Shown here: positions 1 through 21,172 of the stretch, one piece after another
How the letters are laid out: the number at the start of each line of letters is the position of its first letter
Numbering within the stretch: position 1 is the first letter of the stretch
Origin: Scylla paramamosain
Lineage: Eukaryota; Arthropoda; Malacostraca; Decapoda; Portunidae
Assembly (NCBI RefSeq): GCF_035594125.1
Contig: NC_087151.1
Span: 24,261,021-24,325,020, forward strand
DNA length: 64,000 nt
Reading direction: 5' to 3'
Position numbers and translations under genes: made by a program
Notes under the pieces: model-generated
What the model saw: only the letters and a program-made list of their open reading frames with translations
Database searches by the model: none
What the model was told of the DNA's origin: nothing

Positions 1-4169
<4,169 letters not shown>

Positions 4170-6895
4170 CAAAATCTTGATGTTATTTTTATGTGCGTAG
4201 TGACTTAACCTGCTCTCGCGCCCACGCTATCGAATCTTCAGAGTTTTATACTGTCTGGCTACGACTACAGAGTCACTCTCAAACTAAATTTATCTGTGCT
4301 GTATTCCTCTCACCTATCTCCTCTGACAATAAGAAAATTCTTTGCCTGCATTATTTTCAAAGTGGAGCACATTATTTCTTCCCTTTTACAGAGATCACCA
4401 TTATTTGAGACTTCAGTGTTAACTCCAGCTTTGGCTTTCCTCTCACTTCACTGACCATCCTGGTGAAGTAGCCTTCAATTATGCTCCATGACCTAGTGTA
4501 ATTGGTGCAACATCCTACCTGTATTCCTCGCCGTCCTCGAGATACGCCAGGTATTCTTGACATTTTCATTACCTCTAATCCTTCTGCTTATGCTGTTACC
4601 ATCTCTTCTCAATTGGGCTCCTCCGATCACAATCTCATATCTGTATCTTGTCCTGTCGCTCCAATCCTTCTTTTGGATCACCCTAAGCGGAGGTACCTCT
4701 GGCGTTTTGCCTCTGTTAGTTGGAAGGACCTGAGGAGTTATTTTGCTGATTTTTCTTGGAAGGACTACTGCATCCGTGTCAGAGATCCGTATCTGTGTGC
4801 CGAGTGCATAACAGAGGAGATAGTGTCTGGCATAGAGGCAGGCATACATTCCTCACTCTTTTTCTCGACCTAAACCCTCCAAACCTTTGTTTAACACAGC
4901 CTGTTCTCATGTTCTCAGGTGGCCCACAAAAAAGTACTTAAGCCTTCCAACACCATAATCTCATGAACCTTATATGTCTGCCCGGAACCATGCCAAGTCT
5001 GTTCTCTAAATAGCCAAAACTTCCTTCATTAAAAGAAAGTGTCAAAATTTTTCAAGATCTAACTCCCCTCGTGACTTCTGGCATCTATCCAAAAACATCT
5101 CCAATAACTTTGCTTCTTTTTTTATCTCCTTTATTTCAAACAGATGGCACCATTGCTATCACATCTATTTCTAAAACTGAACTCTTCGCTCATACCTTTG
5201 CTATCCTGCCTCTCCTCCACCCTCTGACTACTTCTTTCAACCTATTAAAATTCTTCGTAATGAAGTTTCCCATGCCCTCGTTGGCCTAAAAGCTCGGAAG
5301 GCTTATGAACATCATGGGGTCCCTCTTCTTCTACGAAACCGTGTCTCTGTGCTGGCACCTTGCCTAGTGAAACTCTTTCAACTCTGCCTCTCAATATCTA
5401 CCTTTCCTTCTACTCGAAGTTTACCTACATTCAGCCTTTTCCTAAAAATGGTGGGCATTCTAATCCCTCAAACTACCGTCCTATTGCTTTAATTTCCTAC
5501 CTATCTAAAGTTTTTTAATCTACCTTCAACAGGAAGATTATTAAACATATATCACTTGACAAACTTCTATCTAATCGCCAGTTTGGGTTCCGTCAAGGCC
5601 GCTCTACTGGTGATCTGGCTTTCCTTATTGAATCTCGGTCATCCTCTTTAAGAGATTTTGGTAAAACTTTTGCTGTTGCCTTATACATATTATTTTTTTT
5701 TTTAATAGAGTCTGGCCTAAAACTTTGATTTCCAAACTACCCACCTACAGCTTCTATTCTTCTCTCTGTTTCTTCATCACAAGTTTCCTTTCTGACCGTT
5801 CTATTGCTCCTGTGGTAGACGGTCACTGTTCTTCTAAATCTATTAACAGAGGTGTTCCTAAGTGTAGTTTCCTGTCACCCACTGTCATCCCATTACTCAA
5901 TAACGATTTCTAAACCAAACATATTATCCTATCCAATCCAACGCTGATGATACCACCCTGCATTTTTCCACTTCTTTCTATAGACGTTCAACCCTTCCGA
6001 AAGTAAACAGTTCACGCAAGGATGCCTAACTTTCGATCTCTCTAAAATTTCTGATTAATTGTTTGCATTAACTGTTTAATGCCTTAAAAACTCAATTCCT
6101 TCACCAATCAACTCAACACAACCTTCCAGACAACTATCCTTTCTTGTATAAAGGCAATCAATTGTTCATCTCTTCTACACTGAAAATCTGTTTTTTTTTT
6201 TTTTTTTTTTTTTTTTATAACCTAAACTAGAAACTTCAAAACTCATCTCCAGCTAAAAACGCTTCTTTGAAGTTAGGTATTCTGAGACTTCTACGACAAA
6301 TTTTCTTATCCCCCCTGCTGCTAAGCCTATACAAGGTCCTTATCCGTCCATGCATGGAATATGCTTCACATGTTTGGGGGATTCACTCATACGGCTATTT
6401 TAGACAGAGTGGAATCAAAAGATTTTCGTATCATCAACTCTCATCTAACTGACTGGCATCAGCTTCTTTCTCACCGACACAGTGTTAAATCTTTAGCTAC
6501 CCTCTACCGCTATTTTCATGCTAACTGCTCTTCTGATCTTGCTAACTACATCCCTCCCCTCCGCCTGCGGCCTCTCTGCACAAGACTTTCTTCTTTCTCT
6601 CACCCCTATTCTGTCCACCTCTCTAATGCAAGAGTTAACCAGTATTCTCAATCATTAATTCCTTTCTCTGGTAAAGTTTGGAACTCCATGCCTGATTATG
6701 TGTTTCCACCTTCCTATAAATTGAATTCCTTCAAGACACTTATCATTTTAGACACTTATGCATTTTTGACTGCCGCTTCGGAACCTGTTCAGGGACCATT
6801 GTCTCAGCGGGTTATTTATTTATTTTTTTATTTATTTTGTATATATTTTTTTTGTTGGTGAGGGATTTTTGTTGCCCTTGGCCTGTGTCCCTACA
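4170..6895 (+). mobile_element. Jockey-like non-LTR retrotransposon, 5'-truncated and decayed (copy a)
   Basis: This is a LINE relic. Broken frames give an endonuclease C-terminal part (4185-4405, SRAHAIESSEF), the region between endonuclease and RT (4500-4870, [10 protein letters not shown]), and RT segments near 5190-5650, including FGFRQGRSTGD-like coding around 5580-5615. The RT box reads NADD instead of YADD near 5940. The C-terminal domain lies at 6361-6790 (DRVESKDFRI, NARVNQYSQS). The 3' end finishes with CTGTGTCCCTACAT, and the same terminus is seen inverted at 10.85 kb and 44.38 kb. Dozens of stops and indels, plus poly-T insertions (for example 6190-6216), show it is dead. It is inserted in the satellite. 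Confidence 0.88.
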
Positions 6896-10844
<3,949 letters not shown>

Positions 10845-13440
10845 CATGTAGGAGAGACACTGGCCGAGGGCAACAAAAATCCAATAAAAAAATAATAAAA
10901 AAAAAAAAAGCCCACTGAGATGCCAGTCCCAGAAAAGGGTCTAGAGCAGTAGTCAAAAACTGAAGGATAAGTGTCTTTAACCTCACCCTTGAACGAATTC
11001 GTCATAGGAAGATGGAAATGCAGAAGCAGGCAGGGAGTTCCAGAATTTACCAGAGAAAGGGATGAATGACTGAGAATGCTGGTTAACTCTTGCATTAGAG
11101 AGATGGACAGAATTGGGGTGGGAGAAAGAAGAAAGTCTTGTGCAGTGAGGCCGCGGGAGGAGGGGAGGCACGCAGTTAGCAAGATCAGAAGAGCAGTTAG
11201 CATGAAAATACCGGTAGAAGATAGTTAGAGATGCAACATTGCAGCGATGAGAGAGAGGCTGAAGACAATCAGCTAGAGAAGAGGAGGTGATGAGACGAAA
11301 AGCTTTTGATTCCACCCTGTCTAGAAGAGCAGTATGAGTGGAATCCTCCCAGACATGTGAAGCATACTTCATACATGGACGGATAAGGCCCTTGTAGAGA
11401 GTTAACACCAGGGGGAAGGGGGGTTGTTAGAAAAACTGGCGAAGACGTCTCAGAACGCCTAACTTTATAGAAGCTGTTTTTAGCTAGAGATAAGGTGTGA
11501 GGTTTCCACTTCAGATTATAAGTAAAGGACAGACCGAGGATGCTCAGTGTAGAAAAGGGGAACAGTTGAGTGTCATTGAGGAAGAGGGGATAGTTGTCTG
11601 GAAGGTTGTGTCAAGTTCATAAATGGAGGAACTGGGTTTTTGAGGCACGGAACAATACCAAATCTGCTCTGCCCCAATCAGAGATTTTAGAAAAATCAGA
11701 AGTCAGGCGTTCTGTGGCTTCCCTGCATGAAATATTTACTTCTGAAGTCTATGAAAAGACGTGGAAAAGTGCAGGATGTTATCATCAGTGTAGAAGTGAA
11801 TAGGACAAGAAGTTTGGTCTAGAAGGTCATTGATGAATAATAAGAAGAGAGTGGGTGACAGGAAAGTATCCTGAAGAACACCACTGTTAATAGATTTAGA
11901 AGAACAGCTTTGTGCCAGACTCTATCAAAAGCTTTTGATATATCCAAGGCAACAACAAAAGTTTCTTCCTGTTGAGGATTCAAAATCTTTAGATAGGCAC
12001 GACGGTAGTCTGAGGGATTAGAACGGTCACCCTTTTTAGGAACAGGTTGAATGTAGGCAAACTTCCAGCAAGAAGGAAAGGTAGATGTTGATAGACCGAG
12101 CTAAAAGAGTTTGAATAAGCAAGGTGCAAGCACGGAGGCACAGTTTCGGAGAACAATAGGAGGGACCCAATCAGGTCCATAAGCCTTCAGAGCATTTAGG
12201 CCAGCATGGAGAGCATCATTTCGAAGAATTTTAATAGGTAGCATGAAGTAGTCAGAGGGTGGAGGAGAGGGAGGAACAAGCTTTGAATCGTCCAAGGTAG
12301 AGTTTCTAGCAAAGGTTTAAGCGAAGAGTTCAGCTTTAGAGATAGATGTGATAGCAGTTGTGCCATCTGGTTGAAATAAAGGAGGGAAAGAAGAAGAAGC
12401 AAAGTTATTGGAGATATTTTTGGCTAGGTGTCAGAAGTCACAAGGGGATTTAGATCTTAAAAAAAGATTTTGACACTTTCTGTTAATGAAGGAGTTTTTG
12501 GCTAGTTGGAGAACAGACTTTGCATGGTTCCGGGAAGAAATATAAAGTGCATGAGATTCTGGTGATGGAAGGCTTAAGTACCTTTGGTGGGCCACCTCTC
12601 TATCATATATAGCATATATACAACACGAGAACAAGCTGTGTTAAACCAAGGTTTGCAAGGTTTAGGTCGAGAAAAAGAGGGAAGAGTGTACGCCTCTATG
12701 CCAGACACTATCATCTCTGTTATGCGCTTGGCACACAAAGACGGGCTTCTGGCACGGAAGCAGTAGTCATTCCAAGGAAAATCAGCTAAATAGTCAGGTC
12801 CCCCCAACTATCAGAGGCAAAACGACAGAGGCATCTTCGCTTAGGTGGATCCTGAGAAGGGATTGGAGCGAGAGGACAAGATACAGATATGAGAGGTCAG
12901 GAAAAGGTCAAGAATGTTAGGCGTATCTCCAAGACGGTCAGAAATACGAGTAGGGTGTTGCACCAATTGCTCTAGGTCATGGAGGATAGCAAAGTTGAAG
13001 GCTAGTTCACCAGGATGGTCAGTGAAGGGAGAGGAAAGCCCAAGCTGGTGGTGAACATTGAAGTCTCCAAGAATGGAGATCGCTGCAAAAGGGAAGAGAG
13101 TCAGAATGTGCTCACTTTGGAAGTTTAGTCAAAGAATTTCTTATTGTCAGAGGAGTTAGGTGAGAGGTATACAGCACAGATAAATTTAGTTTGAGAGTGA
13201 CTCTGTTATCGTAGCCAGATAGTGGAAAACTCGGAAGATTCAAGAGCGTGGGTAAGAGAGTCGTTGCGCACATACACGCAACATCCAGCTTTGGATTGAA
13301 AATGAGGATAGGGAAAGTAGGAGGGAACAGAAAAGGAGCTACTATCAGTTGCCTCAGACACCTGAGTTCAGTGAGGAAAAGAAGATGAGGTTTAAAAGAG
13401 AAAAGCTGGTGTTTTACAGATTGAAAATTAGATTAGTATG
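10845..13440 (-). mobile_element. Jockey-like non-LTR retrotransposon, 5'-truncated and decayed (copy b)
   Basis: This is the same family as the copy at 4.2-6.9 kb, in opposite orientation. The minus strand gives the RT C-terminal region (11408-10983, with IRPCMKYASHVW and DRVESKAFRLI), middle RT segments (about 12.0-12.3 kb), the connector (12.4-12.8 kb) and the endonuclease at 13.0-13.4 kb. The RT catalytic box is corrupted to TDD near 11.78 kb. Frames are repeatedly interrupted. The 3' terminus is at about 10.85 kb next to a T/A-rich tract. A short repeated GAAACCT at 10801 and 13440 is a possible target-site duplication. Confidence 0.87.
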
Positions 13441-15455
13441 AAACCTAACTACATTACCAAAAACCTGTATTATGAATGTCTTGAACTTGTTAGGTACCAA
13501 ACCGCCAAAATTCATGCAAAGCACACTATTTTGGAAAAGAATACATTATCAAAAACGTGGCTTTTGAGTGTTTTCAGCTACTTATATACCAAAACGATAA
13601 AACTCATGCAAAACACCCTTTATAGAGATTAACCTCATCAAAATAGTGTATTTTGAGAGTTTTTGAGCTTGTTAGGTATCAAATCTCCAAAGTGGTTGCA
13701 AAGCATCGTTTAAGGGTAATGAAACGACATTACGAGAAACGTGTCATTTGCTTGTTTATTTTATTTTATTTGTTTAGCAAATTAGGCACTAAAATGCTAA
13801 AAAGTATGGAAAAAACTCTATTTAGAAAACTAAACAACTTTAACAAATTGTGTCTTTTGAGCTTTTTTTACCTTCTTACATAAAAAATCTTTAAAAATAC
13901 ATAAAAAACACCTTGTCTGGAGGAACAGAACAGCATTACTAAAAACATGTGTTTTGGGTGTTTTTTTTAGTTTATTAGGTACCAAAACACATGCAAATTA
14001 TCTCAAACGTGTCATATGAGTGTTTTTAAGGCTCTTATATGTTGAAACGCTAAACCATATGCATATTATTCAAAATTCAGGAAGAGAACATCATTACTAA
14101 AAACTTGTATTTTGAATGTTATTCATAATGTTAGGTCCTAAATCGCCAAAATGCATACAAAAACCATTTCTGAAAAAAAAAAAAAAAGTATCTCCAAAAA
14201 TGTGTGCTTTAAGTGTTTTTCAGTTTGTTAAATACCAAAACACCAAAACACTTGCAAAATATCAATATGAGAAAAATTAATTATATAATCACAAACATGT
14301 GTTACGTGTGTTTTTGATGTTCTAATGTATCAGAAAGCTAAAACACGTGAATAGTACCCTATATTAAGAAACGGAACAGTATTTTTCACCATGTTAGGTA
14401 GTAAAACGTCAAAATGCATTTAAACAAAAAAAAAAACAGAACTACATTACCAAAAAACTGTATGATCAATGTTTTGTTTTTTTTTTATATATTGTTAGAT
14501 ACCAAAACGCCAAAGTGCGTGAAAAGTACAATATATTGGAAAAGAAAACAACTTTACCAAAAACGTTTCTTTTAAGTGTTTTCGGATTCTTACAAACCAA
14601 AACTCTAAAACGCATGCTAAATACCCTTTTTGGAGAAACAGAACAACTTTTTCAAAAAGTATATTTTGAGCGTTTTGAGCTAGTTAGTTATTAAAGCCCC
14701 AAATGCATCTAAAGCATCCTATATGGGATAACGTAACAATATTACCAGAAACGTGTTATTTGCCTGTTTCTAAACATATTAGGCACCTAAACGCTAAAAA
14801 GCATGGAAAACACCCTAAAATGGACAACTAAACAATGTTATCAAAATTGTGTCTTTCCAGTGTTTATGAGCTTTTTAGGTACTAAAACTCTAATATGCAT
14901 CTAAAACACCCATTCTCGAGGAACAGAAAAACATTACCAAAAAGGTGTGCTTTTGAGTTTATTAGGTATGCCAAAACACATGCAAATTAGCCAATATTGG
15001 GAAACTAAATGATATTGTCAAAGACGTATCTTATGAGTGTTTTTGAGGTTCTTAGGTGTTAAAACACTACAACATATGAATAATACTCAAAGTTGAGTAA
15101 CAGAATATCATTAATAAAAATGTATATTATGAAAGTGATACACCATGTTAGGTACAAAATATTAAATTTTTTGGAGAAACAAAAAACATTTGTTTTATTT
15201 TTTTTTTCAAGCTTATAAGTACTAAAAGGCCAAAAAACATGCAAAGTAGCCAAATAGGGATACCAAAAGATATAATCACAACCGTGTATTGTGACTATTT
15301 TCGATTTTGTTAGATATCAGAACTCTAAAACACATGATTAATACTGTCTACTGACAAACAAAACAACTTTATAAAAAAAAAAAAACGTGTATTATGAGTC
15401 TTATTATTGTACGTTAGGTATAAAAACGATGAAATGCATAAAAAGAAACTTACTT
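13441..15455. repeat. Satellite array, block 3 (long higher-order register)
   Basis: This is ~95 bp monomers as in blocks 1 and 2. The diagnostic subtype recurs near 14.03 and 15.05 kb, about 1.0 kb apart. No gene is seen. Confidence 0.85.
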
Positions 15456-15812
15456 TTTTGGAAATGTTCTGTTTCTCCAGAAAAGTTCTTTGTATACATT
15501 TTTGTCGTTTTTGTACTTAATATGGTGAATGAGCCTCATAACAGACACTTTTAGTAATAACGTTTTCTTTCTCAATATAGATTAATATTTATTTGTGTTA
15601 GCGTCTCATCACCTAAAAACCGTAAAAAACTCTCATAAGACACGTGTGTGGAAATATCGCTTAGTTTTCCCATAATGGCCGATTTGTAAATGTCTAGGCG
15701 TTTTGGTATATAATGAACTGAAAAAAAAAAAAAAAACACTTAAAACACACATTATTGGTAATGTTGTTATGTTCCTCCGGACAGAGAGTTTTGCATGCAT
15801 TTTAAGCATTCT
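15456..15812 (-). repeat. Inverted satellite segment
   Basis: About 360 bp (roughly 3.5-4 monomers) of the satellite are in reverse orientation. On the minus strand the normal boxes reappear (ACCAAAACGCC, CGTGTCTTATGAG, AACATTACCAA), while the flanks on both sides read forward. The segment lies at the change from the ~1 kb register to the ~480 bp register. Confidence 0.8.
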
Positions 15813-18429
15813 ATATGTAGTGAAGAACATTACCAAAAATTTGCATTTCGAGTATTTTCACAATGTTAGGTACCAAAAAGCATATGGCGAAGCGAAACTA
15901 CTTTACCAGAAAAGTGTCTTTCAATTTAATTAATTAATTATTTTTTTTTTTTTTTTATGCCCCAAAAGGCTAAAATACATAGAAAGCACCATATATTAGG
16001 TACTAAAACTTAAAAACGCATGAATAGCACTCTATATGGAAAGACAGAACATTACCGAAAACCTGTATTTTGACTGTTTTTCACATTATTGAATTCCAAA
16101 ACGCAAAATCCAAGCGAACCACCCTATATGGGGTAAGGAAACGAAATTAAAAAAAAAAAAAAAACTTTTCAGTGTTTATGAGCGTGTAAGGCACGAAAAC
16201 GATAAGAAGCATGGAAAGCTCCTTATATGGAAAACAAAACAACATTACATTTGAGTGTTTTGAGTGCTTTTCAATTTCTTGCTTACCAAAACGCTAAAAC
16301 GCATGCAAAACACCCTTTGTGGAAAAACAGATTAATATTATCAAAAACAAGTCTTTTAAGATTTTTTGAGCTTGTTACATACAAAAACGCCAAAATGCAT
16401 AAAAAAAAAAAAAATACCATATATATGCAAAAGAAAGGACATTGCCAGAGGTGTGTATTTTAAGTATCTTTGAGTTTCTTAGATACCAAAACGTTCATAC
16501 GCATGAATAGCACGTGGTATGGGAAAAAAAAAAAATTACCAAAAACGTGTATTTTAAGTGTTTTTTACATTATTAGGTACAAAAATGTCAAAATTCACAC
16601 AAAGCATCCTATATGTGGAAACAAAACGACTTTACCAGAAATCTGTTTTGAGTGTTTTTGAGCGTGTTAGCTACTAAAACGCTATAAAGAATGGAATTCA
16701 CCTTATATGAAAAAGAAAAGAAAAAAATATTACGAAAAACGTATGTTTTGAGTGTTTTTCAACTTCTTACGTACCAAAACGTTAAAAAGTATCCAGAACA
16801 AACTTTATGGTGATATAGAATAACATTATTAAAGATAATTCTTTTAGTTTTTTTTGTTTTTAATTGTTACGTACAAAACGACAAAATGCAATTAAAGAAC
16901 TCTATATGGTGAAACGAAAAGACATTACGAAAAGCGTGAATTATAAGTGTTTTTTTTTTTTTGTTTTATCTTTTTTAGTACTAAACGCGAAAACAGGTCA
17001 ATACCACTCTATATGGAGAAAAAGAAAATAGGAAAAACTTGTACTTTGAGTTTTCCTCACATTGTTAGGTATCAAAACGGCAAATTGCATAAAAAGCCTC
17101 CTTTATGGGGAAACGAAACAACATTCCAAAAAACATATGTTTTCAGTGTGTTTGTGCATGTTAGGCACCAGAACGCAAAATAAGCATGGAAAGCACCCTA
17201 TATGGGAAATGAACACAAAATTACCAAAAACGAGTGTTTTTTATTGTTTTTAGCTTCTTGCCTACCAAAAAAACACATCAAAAACACCCTACATTGAGAA
17301 ACAGAATCAAATTATCAAAACAAATATTTTGAGAGTTTTTGAGCTTGCTATGAAAAAAGACACCAAAATGTATGGAAAATATCCTACATGGGAAAAGTAA
17401 ATTAAATTGAGAAACGTGTATTATGAGTGTTTTTGAGCTTCTTAGTTACCGAAACAGCTAAAACCCAATAAACGCACTCTATATTGAGATACATGACAAA
17501 AATACAAAAACTTTGTATCTTGAATGTATTTTAAGATCCAAGATTTTGTATCTTGAATGTATTGAATGGTATCAAAACGCCTAAAATGCAAACGACATTT
17601 CCAGAAACATAGCTTTTAAGTGTTTATGATGTGTTAGGCACCAAAACGCTAAAAAACAAAAGACATGGAAAGCACCCTATATGGAAAAAAAGAAAAAAAA
17701 AAAGTGTAAAAGACTCGTTTTTTTGTATTTTTGTATTTTTTTTTTTCAGCTTCCTACGTTCGAAAACGGTAAGCGGATGCCAAAAAAAAAAAAAAAAAAA
17801 TTCAACCGAACACCGAAACCGAACAAAAACACCTTTTTTTTTATGGAGAAGACAAGTAATATTACCAGAAACAAAAATTTAGAGTTTTTTTTTTTACTTG
17901 GTACGTAGAAAAAATCCCAAAATGCATGCATGAAAATACCCTATACGGAAATAAAAAGACGTAAATAGAAGTGTAATATGAGTTTTTTTGAGGTTCTTAG
18001 GTACCAAATTCCTAAAACGCATGAATAGCACTCTATATGGAGGAACATAAAAAAAAAAAATATTACCAAAAATGTGTATTTTCAGATTATTTCACATTGC
18101 TAGGTACGAAAACGCAAAAAACTCATGCAGAGTACCCTATATAGGGAAAGGAAACGACATTTCTTGGGTATTTATGAGCATGTTAGGTACCGAAACGCTA
18201 AAACGCATGGAAAGTACCCTATATAGGAATAAAAGAACTTTACAAAAAAACGTGTCTTTTCTATGTCTTTGAGCTACTTAAGTATTAAAACGCTAGGATA
18301 AATGCAAAACACACGTTATGAAGAAAGAAAATAACATTACCAAAAACAAATATTTTGAGTGTTTTTGAGATTCTTAGGTATTAAAACGCTAAAACGCATG
18401 AACAGCACTCTATATGGATAAATATAACA

Positions 18430-18536
18430 TCATTATATATTATATATTATATTATCTACCATATTATATAATATATATTATATATTATATTATCTACCAT
18501 ATTATATAATATATATTATATATTATATTATATATT
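18430..18536. repeat. AT-rich minisatellite (~38 bp period)
   Basis: About 2.5 tandem copies of a ~38 bp unit share an ATCTACCATATTATATAAT core inside a satellite monomer, next to its CTATATGG element. Confidence 0.8.
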
Positions 18537-19903
18537 TCAGTTTCTTAGGTACCAAAACGGCAAAAATGCACGCAAAGCACCCTATATGGGGGAAAGGAAA
18601 CGAGATTTACAGAAAAGTGTCTTTTTAGTGTTTATGAGCGTGCTAGGCGTCAAAACGCTAAAAAAAAAAAAAATGCATGGAAAGCATACTACACGGAAAT
18701 AAATAAATAAATGAATAAACAAACATTACCAAAAAAAGTCTCTTTTCAGTGTTTTCAGCTGCTTACTTACCAAGACGCTAAAACACATGAAAAGAAAAAA
18801 CTCCCGTTATGGAGAAAGACAATAATATTTACGAAAAAATAGGTATTTTGAACTTTTTACGTATAAAAACGCCAAAATGCATACAAAGTACTCTTTATCG
18901 GGAAAACATAAGACATTACTATAAATGTGTATTATGAGTAATTTTGAGCTTCATAGGTAACAAAACGCTAAAACGCATTAATAACACTCAATATGGAGAA
19001 ACAGAGCATTACCAAAAACGTGTAATTTGAGTGTATTTCATATTATTAGGTACCAAAGCGCAAAAATGAAGGCAAATGAAACGAGATTTCCAGAAACGTG
19101 TCTTTTGAGTGTTTATTATTGTTTTAAATACTGGAACCCTAAAAAAAAAAAAAAATCAAACCATCTTATATGGGAATAAAAAAAAACTCGTCTTTTCAGT
19201 ATTTTCAGCTTTTTACATAGCAAAGCACTAAAATGCATGGAAAACACCCTTTTGTAGAGAAACAGAATAACATTATCAAAACAAGTATTTTGAATGTTTT
19301 TGTGCTTGTTACGTAAAAAAGAAAAAAAGCCGAAATGCACTCTACTCTTTATCAGTAAACGAAAAGAAAAGTATATTATGAGTGTTTTTTTGAGTTTCTT
19401 AGCTATCAAACCTCGAAAACGCATGAAAAGCTCTCTATATGGAGAAACAGAACATTACCCAAAATGTGTAATTTGAGGCTTTTCCACATTGTTAGGTACC
19501 AGAACGCCTAAATGCATGCAAAGCCCCTTGTGTGTGGAAAAGAAGCAACATTCCAAGAAACTTACCTCTTAAGTGTTTTTGTGCATGAAAAGTACACCAT
19601 ATTAGAATACAAAACATGTAAAAAAAAAAAAAAAAAGTGTCTTTTGTTTCTGAGCTTCTCACTTACCAAAACGCTAAAACACATGCAATACACCCTTTAT
19701 GGAAAAACAGAATAACATAACAAAAAATGTGTTTTTGAGCTTATTAAGTACAGAAACGGCAAAATACATGTAAAGTACCCGATATGATGAAACAAAATGG
19801 TATCGCTGGAAACTTATTTTATGAGTGTTATTGACCTTCTTAGGCAACAAAACGATAAAAAAACTTGAATAGCATTCTATATGTAGAAACAAAACAACAA
19901 TTA

Positions 19904-20013
19904 GGTTAAGTTAGGTTAGGTTAGGATAGGTTAGGTTAGATTAGGCTAGGTTTAGGTTAGGTTAGGTTAAGTTAGGATGGGTTAGTTTAGGTTAGATTAG
20001 GTTAAGTTAGGTT
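19904..20013. repeat. Telomere-like (TTAGGT)n tract inside the satellite
   Basis: About 110 bp of degenerate TTAGGT hexamers with TTAAGT and TTAGAT variants. The arthropod telomere unit is TTAGG, so this is a related hexamer rather than a clean interstitial telomere. Similar tracts lie at 40921-41012 and 56993-57125. Confidence 0.85.
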
Positions 20014-21172
20014 TGAGTGTTTTTTTATTTATTTTTTTTATTTTATGAAATATTTTTATGTTACCTTTATTTTATAAATAATAAGGAGGAGCTGAAAAAC
20101 TCAATATATACGTGTTTTGTAATGATGTTTGGTATTCCCATATACAGAGATTTCCATGCATTTTAGCGTTTTGGTGAAAAAAAAAAAATGAGAAATGTGT
20201 TTATTAGCGTGTTAGGCACCAAAACGCATGAAAATCACTCTATATGAGAAAACAAAACAACATTACCAAAGAAGTCTCTTTTCAATGTTTTTGAGCTACT
20301 TGCGTACCAAAACGCTAAAACGCATGCAAAACACCCTTTCTCAAGGAACAATAATATTACCAAAAACAAATAATGTGATTGTTAATGTGTTTTTGCGTAC
20401 AAAAACGCCAAAATGCATGCAAAAGTACCCTATATGGTGAAGCGAAAAGACGTTACAAGATCCGCATATTATGCGTGTTTTTTATCTTCTTAGGTAAGAA
20501 AACGCTAAAAAGCATGAATAGCACTCTATATTGAGAAACAGAACAACATTACCAAAACTGAGTATTTTGAGTATATCTCACATTGTTAGGTATCAAAAAG
20601 CCGAAATACATGCAAAGCATGTGGGGAAAGAAAAGGAGATTTTCAGAAACGTGTCTTCTGTATGTTTATGAGCGTGGTAGGCACCAAAATGACAATAAGC
20701 ATGGAAAGGACCCTATGTGGGAAAACTAAACAATATTAATAAAAACGTCTCTTTTCAGTGTATTTGAGGTACTTACGTACGAAAACGATGAAACGCATTC
20801 AAAAAACATTTCATGGATAAACAGTATAATTTACTAAAAACGTGCATTTTGGGTGTTTTTTTTAGCTTTTTACGTAGAAAAATACCAATATGCATGCAAA
20901 GTAGCATGCAAAGTGGTGAAACAAAGTAATATTACCGGAAACGTGGATTAAAAGTGTTTTTGACATTCTCAGGTAACAAAATGCTAAAAATGCGTGAATA
21001 GCACTTCATATGTATATAGCACTTCATCTGTTTTTAGTGTTTTAGGCACCAAAAACGCTAAATTACATAGAAAGCATCCTATACTGGGATACAAAAGAAC
21101 AATACAAAAAATGTGTATTTTTGGGTGTTTTGTGTTTTTGAGCTTCTTATGTATCAAAACGCTAAAAAGTAA

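Larger units (their letters stand above)
15813..21172. repeat. Satellite array, block 4 (short higher-order register)
   Basis: The same ~95 bp monomer family is organised differently here. The subtype with a TTTATGAGCGTGTTAGGCAC-like box recurs near 16.18, 16.66, 17.15, 17.63, 18.17, 18.64, 19.11, 20.20 and 20.67 kb, mostly 470-550 bp apart, so about five monomers per unit. It contains an AT-rich minisatellite (18430-18535) and a telomere-like tract (19904-20013). The left end of Polinton copy 1 interrupts it at 21173. Confidence 0.82.
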
